DNA of 64,000 nucleotides from SMWD01 sp002729875 (lineage in GTDB: Bacteria; Pseudomonadota; Gammaproteobacteria; Steroidobacterales; GCA-2729495). The notes under the pieces are model-generated. The model was not told where the DNA came from. It did not search any database and saw only the letters and a program-made list of their open reading frames with translations. Below are positions 45,579-54,404 of this stretch, in pieces. Numbering within the stretch: position 1 is the first letter of the stretch; the number at the start of each line of letters is the position of its first letter. The translations under genes and the position numbers were made by a program. Location of the stretch: positions 1 to 64,000 of the forward strand of contig DASCMH010000065.1 in the NCBI GenBank assembly GCA_036010905.1, written 5' to 3'.

Positions 45579-46061
45579 TTAAAGATTATCCAGGATGAAT
45601 TCGGCAGTACTAACCTTGAATTCGCCCGGCGATTCAACATGCAACTGGGTAGCAATACCGTCATCAATGATGATCGCAAAACGTTTTGCGCGTTGGCCCA
45701 TACCAATACCGCTGGCATCGAGTTCAAGCCCTAACGCACGCGCATAGTCACCACTGCCATCGGCCAGCATCATGATCGTGTCACCGACACCCTGATCCTT
45801 GCTCCACGCATCCATAACAAACACATCATTTACCGACAGACAGGCAATCGTATCGATACCCTTCGACTTCAAAGCCACAGCATTCTGCAGGTAGCCCGGT
45901 AAATGTTTTGCAGAACAGGTTGGCGTAAATGCACCTGGCACTGCGAACAGGACAACTTTTTTCCCGGCAAACATCTCTTGGGTAGAAACCGAACCGGGAC
46001 CGTCGCTCGTCATTACACTGAAACTGCCACTAGGCAACTTGTCGCCAACCTGAATACTCAT
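45579..46061 (-). CDS. Peroxiredoxin, Prx5 type
   Basis: Reduces peroxides with a thiol. The 160 residues show the Prx5 motif PGAFTPTCSAKHLPGYL with peroxidatic C49. C74 lies in TIACLSVNDVFVMDAW. No C-terminal resolving cysteine is seen, so a glutathione/glutaredoxin partner is likely. Length fits the stand-alone family without a fused glutaredoxin domain. Confidence 0.94.
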   Translation of the reverse strand: MSIQVGDKLPSGSFSVMTSDGPGSVSTQEMFAGKKVVLFAVPGAFTPTCSAKHLPGYLQNAVALKSKGIDTIACLSVNDVFVMDAWSKDQGVGDTIMMLADGSGDYARALGLELDASGIGMGQRAKRFAIIIDDGIATQLHVESPGEFKVSTAEFILDNL

Positions 46062-46162
46062 TACTGTCCCCTGCTAACGGACTACCGATTTGTTTGTTGC
46101 GTTTTAGTCGAGACTGGCGGCGTATTGTACACAGTTGCCGAAACACGGTTGGCAACAAATTA

Positions 46163-47425
46163 TCACCTGACCAAAGTGAGCGATAATGCGGGCCAGAAAG
46201 TCACGATCTGCAGGCCGATCAACATCAGGAGCGCGAATGGCACTACGGCCTTGCATACGGTCCAGAATTCCTCGCGAAAGACCGTCATGGCGACAATCAG
46301 GTTCAAACCAAGTGGTGGCGTCAGGTAACCGATTTCGAGGTTGACGACGGTGATAATCCCCAAATGCACGCCATCAATTCCCTGCGCGGCTGCGATCGGC
46401 TGAAGCATGGGTGCCAGGATTAATATCGCCGAACCAATATCCATGACACAACCGACCGCCAGCAAAAACAGGTTCATGCCAAGCAGAAAACCGATACGGC
46501 TGTCGACTACTTCACCGAGGCCGCCGATAAGCAACTCCGGTACCTGTTGGTAGGCCAGGAAAATATTAAGACTTAGTGCAAGCATCAGTACCGGAAACAA
46601 TGATCCAAGCAGCCGTGTCGTTTGCCCGATAACGTCATACAGATCGGTGAAACCCATTTCCCGATAAACGCAGATCTCTATCAGCATTGCGTATACAACG
46701 GCAACTGCCGCCGATTCGGTGGCCGTAAAATATCCGCTGTAGATACCGCCCAGAATAATCACCGGCATGGCCAGCGCCCAGAGACTATCGCGCAATGCAT
46801 GCCAGGTTTCGAGAACAGATCCAGTCTGTGCATGAATCGTACGATTGCGCCATAACGCATAACCGGTTAGCAGTGTAATTAATACGAGTGACGGCCCAAT
46901 ACCGGCGATAAACAGGTCAGCGATTGAGGTCTGCGTCATGATGCCGTACAGGATCAACGGAATACTCGGCGGCACGATGATACCCAGCGTCCCGGCAGCA
47001 CAGAGTGCGCCGATCGCAAAGGACTTTGAATATCCGGCTTCAAGCAATGCCGGGTACATAATGGCCCCAACCGCTATCAGCGTGACGGTTCCCGATCCCG
47101 ATACAGCCGCAAACAACGCACAAGACAGGATGGCCGCGATCGCCAGCCCACCGGGCACCGGTGCACTGACGGCTTTCATGAGTCGAATCAATCGCGTGGC
47201 CATTGCGCCCCGCGACATGATATTGCCGGCCAGGATATACAGCGGAATCGACAGCAGGATTTCCTTATTTGCCGCATCCCACATATCGACCACAATATTG
47301 CCGACACGTCCATCACCCCAGACAACAATTGCATAGGCCGTGGCGATGCCGAGAACGACCAGCAGGTTCTGCCGGATAGCCAGCAGCACAAGCACCATGA
47401 GCACAAGTCCGAACCCGGCGATCAC
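46163..47425 (-). CDS. dctM: TRAP transporter large permease subunit
   Basis: The membrane channel of a tripartite ATP-independent uptake system for organic acids or similar solutes. The 420 residues have about 12 helices, with DctM-type segments ILAGNIMSRGAMATRL, AVSGSGTVTLIAVGAIMYP, GTLGIIVPPSIPLILYG and LEIGYLTPPLGLNLI. Start overlaps the end of dctQ. No DctP binding protein is near. Confidence 0.94.
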   Translation of the reverse strand: MIAGFGLVLMVLVLLAIRQNLLVVLGIATAYAIVVWGDGRVGNIVVDMWDAANKEILLSIPLYILAGNIMSRGAMATRLIRLMKAVSAPVPGGLAIAAILSCALFAAVSGSGTVTLIAVGAIMYPALLEAGYSKSFAIGALCAAGTLGIIVPPSIPLILYGIMTQTSIADLFIAGIGPSLVLITLLTGYALWRNRTIHAQTGSVLETWHALRDSLWALAMPVIILGGIYSGYFTATESAAVAVVYAMLIEICVYREMGFTDLYDVIGQTTRLLGSLFPVLMLALSLNIFLAYQQVPELLIGGLGEVVDSRIGFLLGMNLFLLAVGCVMDIGSAILILAPMLQPIAAAQGIDGVHLGIITVVNLEIGYLTPPLGLNLIVAMTVFREEFWTVCKAVVPFALLMLIGLQIVTFWPALSLTLVR

Positions 47426-47976
47426 CTGTGCCCGCTCCCGTCATCAATACCAGGTGCCGGAGTCGTAGCGGACATGGCAACGGGCCGCCAACCCGGATAC
47501 AGCGCATAGAGACCATGGCGGAAAGCTGCAATCAGAAAGACCAGCGGCATCACAGCCTGAAACGGCCAGATCAGAATCCCGAGCACAGCGGAACGTTCAC
47601 CGAGCATGAATCCGTGATAAACAATACTAACTGCAAAAACTGTAAAGCCCAGGCAAAACAGTGCCATGACGATATCCTGCAAGCGATCTAATCCACCCGA
47701 CCAGCTGGCCGGTAACCAGTTATCAGCAAACCGGGGTCGCAGGTGTGTGCCGGCTGCGGATGCCAGACCGATGCCGAACATGATGACCATCAGGTTCGCG
47801 TAAACACCCACCTGGCGTGCCCAGTGCAAACCCGTGCCGACCACCTCTCGACTGACGACATCAGCAAACACGACCGCAATCAGCAGCAGAAAACAAGCAA
47901 ACGTCACCGCACCCTCAAATCGTTCGATCTGCTTGAGTAGCGTAAAAGCAGCCGGAGGCTGAGACTTAGAATTCAT
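47422..47976 (-). CDS. dctQ: TRAP transporter small permease subunit
   Basis: The four-helix small subunit, 184 residues. DctQ landmarks are FEGAVTFACFLLLIAVVFADVVSREVVGTGLHWARQ and the later RSAVLGILIWPFQAVMPLVFLIAAFRHG. The stop overlaps the dctM start. It is 19 bases after the MFS gene, so all three may be one transcript. Confidence 0.92.
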   Translation of the reverse strand: MNSKSQPPAAFTLLKQIERFEGAVTFACFLLLIAVVFADVVSREVVGTGLHWARQVGVYANLMVIMFGIGLASAAGTHLRPRFADNWLPASWSGGLDRLQDIVMALFCLGFTVFAVSIVYHGFMLGERSAVLGILIWPFQAVMPLVFLIAAFRHGLYALYPGWRPVAMSATTPAPGIDDGSGHR

Positions 47977-47995
47977 AGTATGAATACAGCATTAA

Positions 47996-49267
47996 TTATT
48001 GTTTTAATGGCTTTATTTCAGGAATCATAATCATAATTATTAGCGCTGAGACGATATGCATGATGCCGACGGCTGCAAATATCGGCGTATACGAATAATG
48101 TTCCGAAATCCAGCCTACGGCTACCACAAACAGTGCGCCACCCAGACTGCCGACGGCGCCGAACAGACCCCAGATAGTCGCCACATCCCTGGCCGGGAAC
48201 AGATCGGCCGGCAGTGTGAAATGACTGGATGCTTTCATTTGAATGGCAAACATCGCCAGGCAGATCAGACCGATTGCTACCGGCGCAGAATCGACCAGGG
48301 CCGCCAGCAGCGCACAGGGTACCAGCAACGCCGCAACCCATATGATGGTCTTGCGGGCCGCATTGACTGACCAGCCGGCACGAATGAGCCGGGTGCCCAG
48401 CCAGCCACCGAACAAACTGCCGACATCCGCCGCAACAAACGGGATGGCCAGCGAAAAAGCCAGCGCCTGCAAATCAAAGCCACGTTCCTGGGACAGATAA
48501 AGAGGCAGCCACGCCACAAAGAAATAGAAGGCTCCGTCGCTGGCCAGGCGACTCAACATCAACCCCCACACTTCGCGATAGCCGAAAAAATAAATAAATC
48601 CATACCAGGGCTCAACGACGACGGACTTGCTGTGCGACGCCAGGTCTGCCGGGGAACGGTCGGCCAGGATCAAGTCCCGCTCGGTAGCTGAAATGCCCGC
48701 ATGTTTTTCAGGGCTTTCATAATATCCATGCCAGATAAGCAGCCAGACGAATCCGGATACTCCGGGCACAATAAAAGCCCATTGCCAGCCAAAAGAGACG
48801 ATTAGCCATATCAACAGGGGTGGCGCAACAATTGCGCCGAGCCCTATCCCGGCGGTAACGATACCGACGGCCATCGAACGTTCAGCCTGCGGAAACCATT
48901 CAGCCACTGCCTTGAATGCGGCCGGCAGGTTCATCGCTTCGGTAATGCCCAGCAATGCCCGCAGCAAAAAGAAACTCAAAAAACCACGGCCAACAGCATG
49001 CAGAATGCCGACAATACTCCAGGCGATGACGGCAAAATTAAATGACCGCTTGGTCCCGAACCGGTCAACCACAGGGCCCACGATGAGTTGTCCGATGCCG
49101 TAGGCAAACAGGAATGCAGATCCGATCAATCCGTACTCGGTATTGCTAAGCGCAAATAAATCAACCAGAACGGGCCCGGCAACGGCGAAGGCCTGGCGAT
49201 CAAGATAATTAATCATCGTGATCAGACACAACAAAATGGCAATCTGCCAGCGAACCGGAAATTTCAA
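47996..49267 (-). CDS. MFS transporter, anion:cation symporter (ACS) type
   Basis: A 12-helix transporter of the family used for sugar acids and aromatic acids. The chosen TTG at 49267 has AGGGGA (plus 49274-49279) 6 bases upstream, giving 423 residues. Family marks are MINYLDRQAFAVAGPVL, GPVVDRFGTKRSFNFA and GITEAMNLPAAFKAVAEWFP. A TTG at 49309 is the alternative. It is divergent from the aldehyde dehydrogenase gene. Confidence 0.88.
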   Translation of the reverse strand: MKFPVRWQIAILLCLITMINYLDRQAFAVAGPVLVDLFALSNTEYGLIGSAFLFAYGIGQLIVGPVVDRFGTKRSFNFAVIAWSIVGILHAVGRGFLSFFLLRALLGITEAMNLPAAFKAVAEWFPQAERSMAVGIVTAGIGLGAIVAPPLLIWLIVSFGWQWAFIVPGVSGFVWLLIWHGYYESPEKHAGISATERDLILADRSPADLASHSKSVVVEPWYGFIYFFGYREVWGLMLSRLASDGAFYFFVAWLPLYLSQERGFDLQALAFSLAIPFVAADVGSLFGGWLGTRLIRAGWSVNAARKTIIWVAALLVPCALLAALVDSAPVAIGLICLAMFAIQMKASSHFTLPADLFPARDVATIWGLFGAVGSLGGALFVVAVGWISEHYSYTPIFAAVGIMHIVSALIIMIMIPEIKPLKQ

Positions 49268-49339
49268 GCTCAATCCCCTACAATGGCTGCTACAAGCGGT
49301 GCTCTCCAACGAACCGGTCAGGACGCAGGCGGCCTAAAT

Positions 49340-49361
49340 CCAGATCACGGGGGAGATCTGG
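49340..49361. promoter_or_regulatory. Inverted repeat between MFS and aldehyde dehydrogenase genes
   Basis: CCAGATC and GATCTGG flank an 8-base spacer, a perfect 7-base arm dyad. It lies in the 205-base divergent gap, so it cannot be a terminator for either gene and is a good operator candidate. Confidence 0.45.
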
Positions 49362-49426
49362 CATCTATTTTATCCGCCCCCGGTTGCTAACGCAGCCCCG
49401 AGCTAACTTGATTCTCTCAGCTCAGC

Positions 49427-49436
49427 GCATATATGC
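49427..49436. promoter_or_regulatory. Palindrome GCATATATGC near the aldehyde dehydrogenase start
   Basis: A perfect 10-base palindrome within CAGCGCATATATGCTG, 36 bases before the ATG. It may be a promoter element or regulator site; its closeness to the start suggests control of aldehyde dehydrogenase. Confidence 0.35.
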
Positions 49437-49472
49437 TGGTCTATTGATCAATACCTATACAGAGGAAAGACC

Positions 49473-50984
49473 ATGAGCGCCCTGCCCGAAAACATTATCA
49501 CGCCAGCACAGGAAACCCAGGAATTTCTGGATCTAAAGCACCAGCTATTGATTGGCGGTGAATGGGTTGCCCCCATAAATGGGGGAACGTCCGCAAGCGA
49601 GGATCCGGCAACAGAAACCGTTATAACCGAGGTTGCCTGCGGCGGCGCGGAAGACATCGATCGTGCGGTAGTAGCTGCACGCAAAGCGCTAAAGGGCGAA
49701 TGGTCGACGATTACCACACATGAACGCAGCCGACTGATATGGAAACTGGCCGACGCACTCGAAACAAACCTGAATCTCATCACCGAACTGGAAGTGCTCG
49801 ATAACGGCATGCCGCGACCGATTGCTATGTATTCAATCGTAGCTGCCGGCGTGAATTACCTGCGTTACTACGCCGGTTGGGCCACAAAAATTCATGGGCA
49901 GACCATTCCGGTGTCCCCGGGTGGCGCGCCCAACGGCGGAACCCTGACTTACACGCAACGTGAACCCATCGGTGTTGTCGGTGCAATCACGCCATGGAAT
50001 GCGCCATTACCGATGGTCATCCTGAAACTGGCACCGGCCCTGGCTGCCGGTTGCACGATGATCCTCAAACCTGCTGAGATAACGCCGCTGACCGCGCTGA
50101 TGATTGGCCACCTGACGAAGGAAGTCGGCATTCCCGACGGGGTCTTCAATATTGTCACCGGTCATGGGAGCGATGCCGGTGCCGCACTCGCCGAACATGA
50201 TGGCGTTGACAAGATTGCCTTTACCGGCTCTACCGAGGTCGGCAAAATCATCCTGAAAGCCGCAGCGGGCAACCTGAAGAAAGTTACCCTTGAATTGGGC
50301 GGCAAATCACCGGTGGTCGTTTTCCCGGATGCCGATATAAGCCGGGTCATCCCGGGTGCGGCTCGTGCCGCATTTTTCCTGCAGGGCCAGAACTGCATGG
50401 CCGGCACCAGAATGTTTGTGCACGACGACGTGTATGAAGAGGTCGTCAACGGAGTTGCAGAAATGGCCAATGCATTCCATATAGGCCATGGACTGCATCC
50501 GGACACGGAAATCGGGCCGCTGATCTCCTCTGATCAGGTCGAAACCGTGCTCGGCTACATTGAGGCCGGCAAGGCGACTAACGCGGACCTTGTTTGCGGG
50601 GGCGATGCGTTAGCCGGTCCGGGGCATTTCGTACAACCGACGATTTTCGGCCAGACTACCATGGACATGAAAATTGCCAGGGAAGAGATCTTCGGCCCGG
50701 TCCTGTGCATACAAAAATTCGCCGACAGCGATCTCGATGCCATCGCCGAACAATGCAATAGTACAATCTACGGACTGTCTGGCAGCGTCTGGAGCCAGGA
50801 TATTTCCGTCGCGCATCAAATGGTTAACAAGATCGATTCAGGACAGGTTGCGATCAACTGCCATGCGGCCGTCGATCCGGCAGTTCCGTTCGGCGGTAAC
50901 CGGCAATCCGGATGGGGCCGGGAAATGGGCGAGGAAGGCCTGGATTCCTACCTGAAAACCAAATCGACGACCGTCATGTTCTAA
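49473..50984 (+). CDS. NAD(P)-dependent aldehyde dehydrogenase
   Basis: Oxidises aldehydes to acids. The 503 residues carry N176 (ITPWNAPL), E274 (TLELGGKSP) and the catalytic C308 (FFLQGQNCMAGTR). The substrate could be a sugar-derived, aromatic or betaine-type aldehyde; it is not resolved. AGAGGAAAG precedes the ATG. It is divergent from transporters, a typical uptake-and-oxidise arrangement. Confidence 0.95.
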   Translation: MSALPENIITPAQETQEFLDLKHQLLIGGEWVAPINGGTSASEDPATETVITEVACGGAEDIDRAVVAARKALKGEWSTITTHERSRLIWKLADALETNLNLITELEVLDNGMPRPIAMYSIVAAGVNYLRYYAGWATKIHGQTIPVSPGGAPNGGTLTYTQREPIGVVGAITPWNAPLPMVILKLAPALAAGCTMILKPAEITPLTALMIGHLTKEVGIPDGVFNIVTGHGSDAGAALAEHDGVDKIAFTGSTEVGKIILKAAAGNLKKVTLELGGKSPVVVFPDADISRVIPGAARAAFFLQGQNCMAGTRMFVHDDVYEEVVNGVAEMANAFHIGHGLHPDTEIGPLISSDQVETVLGYIEAGKATNADLVCGGDALAGPGHFVQPTIFGQTTMDMKIAREEIFGPVLCIQKFADSDLDAIAEQCNSTIYGLSGSVWSQDISVAHQMVNKIDSGQVAINCHAAVDPAVPFGGNRQSGWGREMGEEGLDSYLKTKSTTVMF

Positions 50985-50989
50985 TCCCG

Positions 50990-51014
50990 ACCCTGTTGGG
51001 TTTCATTGCAGGGT
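50990..51014. terminator. Possible bidirectional hairpin between convergent genes
   Basis: ACCCTG and CAGGGT flank a 13-base loop between the ends of the aldehyde dehydrogenase and aldo/keto reductase genes. No T-run follows on either side, so it would be a weak terminator. Confidence 0.3.
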
Positions 51015-52072
51015 TATTGCCAGGGCCGGTCAAGTTCCAGCTTGTGCCAGGCTTTGCCGTACATCAACGTGCGGAAGAAATCACTCGCATAAAGCGTTTG
51101 CGGGTAACTTGGGTCCGGCGCGGTCAGTTCGTCGAGAGTAGCAATCTGCGCAGGCGTAAGCTCAATTTGTGCAGCACCCAGATTATCCTGTAACTGTTCG
51201 AGTTTGCGGGCGCCGATAATTGGTACCACGCAGGTTGCAGTACGCCTCATCATCCAGGCCAGTGAGAGTTGAGCCGGCGAACAACTCATTTCCTGTGCGA
51301 ACTCAACCAGTTTTTCAGCTACCTCCAGGTTCCTGTCAACCAGCAGCTGGGCTCGCCGGGGGCTATCAGCCAAGCGGGTACCTTGCTGGGCGGCAGGATC
51401 CTGATTGCGGTTAAATTTACCGGTTAAAAGGCCGCCCGCCAAAGGACTCCAGGGCGTGATGGCCATGTTTTGCACATTCGCGAGGGTAAAATACTCACCC
51501 TCGATAGACCGTTCGACCAGGTTGTAATGTAACTGCATAGCCGTAAAAGGCGTCCATCCACGTTCCTCGGCAAGTGTATTTGCTGCTGAGATTGCCCATG
51601 CAGGCGCATTGCTGATACCGATATGCAGGATCTTGCCATTGCGGACCTGGTCGTCCAGCGCCCGCATAACCTCTCTGAGTTCGGTGTTACCGTCCCAGGC
51701 ATGCACCCAGAAAAGATCAATATATTCCGTACCCAGCCGTTTGAGACTGGCGTTGAGTGACTGCACCAGGTTCTTGCGCTGGTTGCCGCCCGCGTTGGGA
51801 TCATCCGTTCGGGTGTTCATGCCGTACTTGCTTGCGAGGACGATCGACTCGCGTTCCCCGGCGATAAATGTGCCCAGCAACCGCTCACTCGTGCCGGCAT
51901 TGTAGATGTCAGCAGTATCGATAAAATTGCCACCGGCATCCCGGTAGGCCGCATAGATCTCCCGACAGACCGATTCAGGCGCTCCGATGCCGAATTCTTC
52001 CCCGAAAGTCATCGTGCCGAGGCAAATCTCCGAAACCTTTAACCCGCTTCTTCCTAATGGTATATATTTCAT
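51014..52072 (-). CDS. Aldo/keto reductase
   Basis: An NADPH-dependent carbonyl reductase of 352 residues. The catalytic tetrad is D52, Y57 (NFIDTADIYNAG), K82 (VLASKYG) and H124 (FWVHAWD). The NADPH region includes VPIIGARKLEQLQDNL. The layout resembles AKR groups acting on sugar or aldehyde substrates. It converges on the aldehyde dehydrogenase gene, so both may process related carbonyl compounds. Confidence 0.93.
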   Translation of the reverse strand: MKYIPLGRSGLKVSEICLGTMTFGEEFGIGAPESVCREIYAAYRDAGGNFIDTADIYNAGTSERLLGTFIAGERESIVLASKYGMNTRTDDPNAGGNQRKNLVQSLNASLKRLGTEYIDLFWVHAWDGNTELREVMRALDDQVRNGKILHIGISNAPAWAISAANTLAEERGWTPFTAMQLHYNLVERSIEGEYFTLANVQNMAITPWSPLAGGLLTGKFNRNQDPAAQQGTRLADSPRRAQLLVDRNLEVAEKLVEFAQEMSCSPAQLSLAWMMRRTATCVVPIIGARKLEQLQDNLGAAQIELTPAQIATLDELTAPDPSYPQTLYASDFFRTLMYGKAWHKLELDRPWQ

Positions 52073-52107
52073 ATTCTTATGTCTTCTTACTACTATTTAC
52101 ATTAACT

Positions 52108-52128
52108 TTATTCCTGACCCTGGAATAA
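52108..52128. promoter_or_regulatory. Inverted repeat between aldo/keto reductase and mscS
   Basis: TTATTCC and GGAATAA flank a 7-base spacer, perfect 7-base arms, in a 135-base divergent gap. A regulator site for one or both genes is the simplest reading. Confidence 0.4.
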
Positions 52129-52207
52129 CACCCTCTTTTGCAAACTCTGATTATCAGCAGCAAGATAACGGTTCCATTCCTGAATCACAAAACAAGGATC
52201 CCTTGCA

Positions 52208-53026
52208 ATGGCTGCCGAAATACCCACCTTCTCCACTGAATTTCTTGCTTTGATAAGCATTCGCCTGGTCTCAGCAAGCGTCATTTTCTTTATTGGTAAA
52301 TGGATCGCAAAACTACTGACCGGCGTGGCCAAAAAAGGCATGACCAAAGCCAATGTAGAAGACACGCTCCAGCATTTCCTGGGCAATATGCTTTACTACA
52401 CGCTGATGGTCGCCGTGATCATCGCAACGATTAATAAACTCGGGGTACAAACGACATCACTACTCGCTGTAGTCGGTGCTGCAGGACTGGCTGTTGGCCT
52501 GGCGCTGCAGGGTTCGCTGTCTAACTTTGCTTCCGGCATCATGATCATTACATTCAGACCCTACCGGGTCGGTGACTTTATTGATGCCGGGGGGGTAACC
52601 GGTACTGTCGAAGAGTTACAGATCTTCACGACGATCATGAAGACGCCTGATAACAAGAGAATTATTATCCCCAATAGCCAGATCATGTCCGGTGAAATTA
52701 CCAACTTCTCAGCCAATCCGACTCGTCGCGTTGATCTTGTTGCCGGCTGTGGCTATAGCGACGACATCGACAAGGTACGCAAGGTTTTGCAAGACATCGT
52801 AGCCAGTGACGACAGGATCCTGAACGACCCGGCTCCGGCTGTTGCGCTTTCAGAACTTGGCGATTCGAGTATCAATTTTGTGGTCCGGCCGTGGGTTAAG
52901 TCAGCTGACTATTGGGCGGTGCATTGCGATACCCTTGAGCAAATTAAGAAACGGTTCGATGCTGAAGGATTCTCGATCCCTTTCCCGCAAAGAGATATTC
53001 ATCTCTACAAACATGACGTCGTGTAA
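52208..53026 (+). CDS. mscS: Small-conductance mechanosensitive channel MscS
   Basis: An inner-membrane channel that opens under tension in osmotic downshock. The 272 residues give three helices; the pore helix TM3 contains AAGLAVGLALQGSLSNFASGIMI. The beta domain follows with FRPYRVGDFIDAGGVTGTVEELQIF and IIIPNSQIMSGEITNFS. The cytoplasmic C-terminal domain ends FPQRDIHLY. Length matches E. coli MscS. Confidence 0.94.
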   Translation: MAAEIPTFSTEFLALISIRLVSASVIFFIGKWIAKLLTGVAKKGMTKANVEDTLQHFLGNMLYYTLMVAVIIATINKLGVQTTSLLAVVGAAGLAVGLALQGSLSNFASGIMIITFRPYRVGDFIDAGGVTGTVEELQIFTTIMKTPDNKRIIIPNSQIMSGEITNFSANPTRRVDLVAGCGYSDDIDKVRKVLQDIVASDDRILNDPAPAVALSELGDSSINFVVRPWVKSADYWAVHCDTLEQIKKRFDAEGFSIPFPQRDIHLYKHDVV

Positions 53027-53043
53027 ACGGCTGGCGTGAGCCC

Positions 53044-53577
53044 TTAACGCGTTTCGCGCAGCAGGTACTGAAGCATTCGTCGCTGACGTTCGGGGTTATC
53101 CTCGTAAAAGAGCATCGGCGGATAACGCATACGATTGCCGGGCACCAGTTCATGCGGCGCGGCAATCAACGCTGCCATGGTTTCCGGTGTCCAGACCAGC
53201 CCATTGTCACGTGCTTCGATAAATGAGTTCGAATATGGGAATCCCGCAACAACGGCAGCGGGATTCCCGAAAATCCGGTGCAGGTTGGGTCCGACCTTGT
53301 TTTCTCCACCCTGTTCCAGGGTATGGCAAAAACGACACCACATAAAAGCTGCTTTTTGTGCCGTGTACTCTTCAGCGGATATATCCGGCAATGGCTCGGC
53401 GTAGTAATCCGGCAGATTCTTACCCGCTAATAATTGCTCGATTTGAGCCTGCGAAACCCTGTCATCGACCGCGAACGGAACAACACCGAACCACCAATAC
53501 GGGAAATACAGGGCCACAACCAGAAATGCCATTAATGTCGCGGCGTATAGAAATTTATAACCGGCTGATGCGCTCAT
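53044..53577 (-). CDS. Membrane-anchored class I cytochrome c
   Basis: A periplasmic electron carrier held by an N-terminal helix (about 9-28). The 177 residues contain one heme site, C81-R-F-C-H85, then GPNLHRIFG. A methionine in PGNRMRYPPM near 150 probably gives the sixth ligand. The Ccm genes at 1-3375 would mature it. It follows the b-type cytochrome gene by 42 bases and likely accepts electrons from it. Confidence 0.9.
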   Translation of the reverse strand: MSASAGYKFLYAATLMAFLVVALYFPYWWFGVVPFAVDDRVSQAQIEQLLAGKNLPDYYAEPLPDISAEEYTAQKAAFMWCRFCHTLEQGGENKVGPNLHRIFGNPAAVVAGFPYSNSFIEARDNGLVWTPETMAALIAAPHELVPGNRMRYPPMLFYEDNPERQRRMLQYLLRETR

Positions 53578-53619
53578 GTTAACTCCTTAGTAGATTAACA
53601 GCTTATCTGGTTACCACGA

Positions 53620-54162
53620 TCACACACTGGAGCCAGGAAATAATCTTTTCAAGCCTGCACCGTAGCGGATTTTCTGATAGATGCCAAAGACAAACCAGAT
53701 CACAAACAACATCAGGTAGTAGAATCCCAGGGCGCTATGCAAATAACCCATCGACATGCGTAACGGCTCACTCTTGGCGATGAAAGCCGGTAAATGCACG
53801 CCAAATAGCACGACATCGTGGCCGGCACCCCAGGCATAGATAAAACCAATGACGGTCTCGACGGCAAACACCAGTAACAAAGCAAACAGGATCGCCCGGT
53901 TAAAACCAAAAGATGCAACCGGTAACTCACCCGGAGGTTCCGGGGTTGGTTCACGCAGCCACCAATAGATACGGACTGCGGCAATAATGGATACGATAAG
54001 GCCTAATGAATAGTGGAAGAACATCAACGGTTCGCGTTCCTCGAGCACCGTCCTGGGCATCTGGATAATATTCCACAACAATACAATGAACGTGATTGCC
54101 ACCAACCAACCCAATTTGGTCTCTATTCCGGACTGTTGTCCCGACCCTGATTCATCACTCAT
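53620..54162 (-). CDS. Cytochrome b561-like membrane protein
   Basis: A four-helix cytochrome b of 180 residues. H50 (FFHYSLGLIV), H123 (GVHLPAF) and H142 (YLHSALGFYY) are candidate heme ligands. The helix-1 histidine that CybB proteins carry near their N-terminus is missing (KLGWLVAITFIVLLW). One of two hemes may therefore be absent. It could oxidise quinol and pass electrons to the cytochrome c encoded just downstream. Confidence 0.83.
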   Translation of the reverse strand: MSDESGSGQQSGIETKLGWLVAITFIVLLWNIIQMPRTVLEEREPLMFFHYSLGLIVSIIAAVRIYWWLREPTPEPPGELPVASFGFNRAILFALLLVFAVETVIGFIYAWGAGHDVVLFGVHLPAFIAKSEPLRMSMGYLHSALGFYYLMLFVIWFVFGIYQKIRYGAGLKRLFPGSSV

Positions 54163-54203
54163 TGCATTCCCTCTCGAATGTTAACCAACGGCCCCAATCT
54201 CTC

Positions 54204-54223
54204 ATGACTCGAACTGGAGTCGT
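54204..54223. repeat. Inverted repeat upstream of the b561-like gene
   Basis: ATGACTC and GAGTCGT (one G-T) flank GAACTG, 41 bases upstream of the b561-like start, in the divergent gap with the IclR gene. It may be a control site. Confidence 0.35.
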
Positions 54224-54348
54224 GGTATGTTATTCATTTACCAGCCACCCAACCAGTTAGATTGCAAAAAAGCACATGTCACGAAAATCATATTTACAAA
54301 TTGCTGCAGCCTGTTGATTTAATTGTATTTATTAAGGGTTGGCTTTAT

Positions 54349-54371
54349 GACAATTTGCAGCTAAGATTGTC
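54349..54371. promoter_or_regulatory. Candidate IclR operator
   Basis: GACAAT and ATTGTC lie 11 bases apart, 33 bases before the start of the iclR-type gene. IclR proteins bind such dyads and often repress themselves, so an autoregulatory role is likely but unproven. Confidence 0.45.
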
Positions 54372-54404
54372 CGCCTGTTGGTCGAGATTGGTCTGCTTTA
54401 ATAT

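Noticed and set aside
53135..53404. A plus-strand frame in the cytochrome c gene
   Set aside because: It is antisense to a gene with a CXXCH site and has no recognisable sequence.
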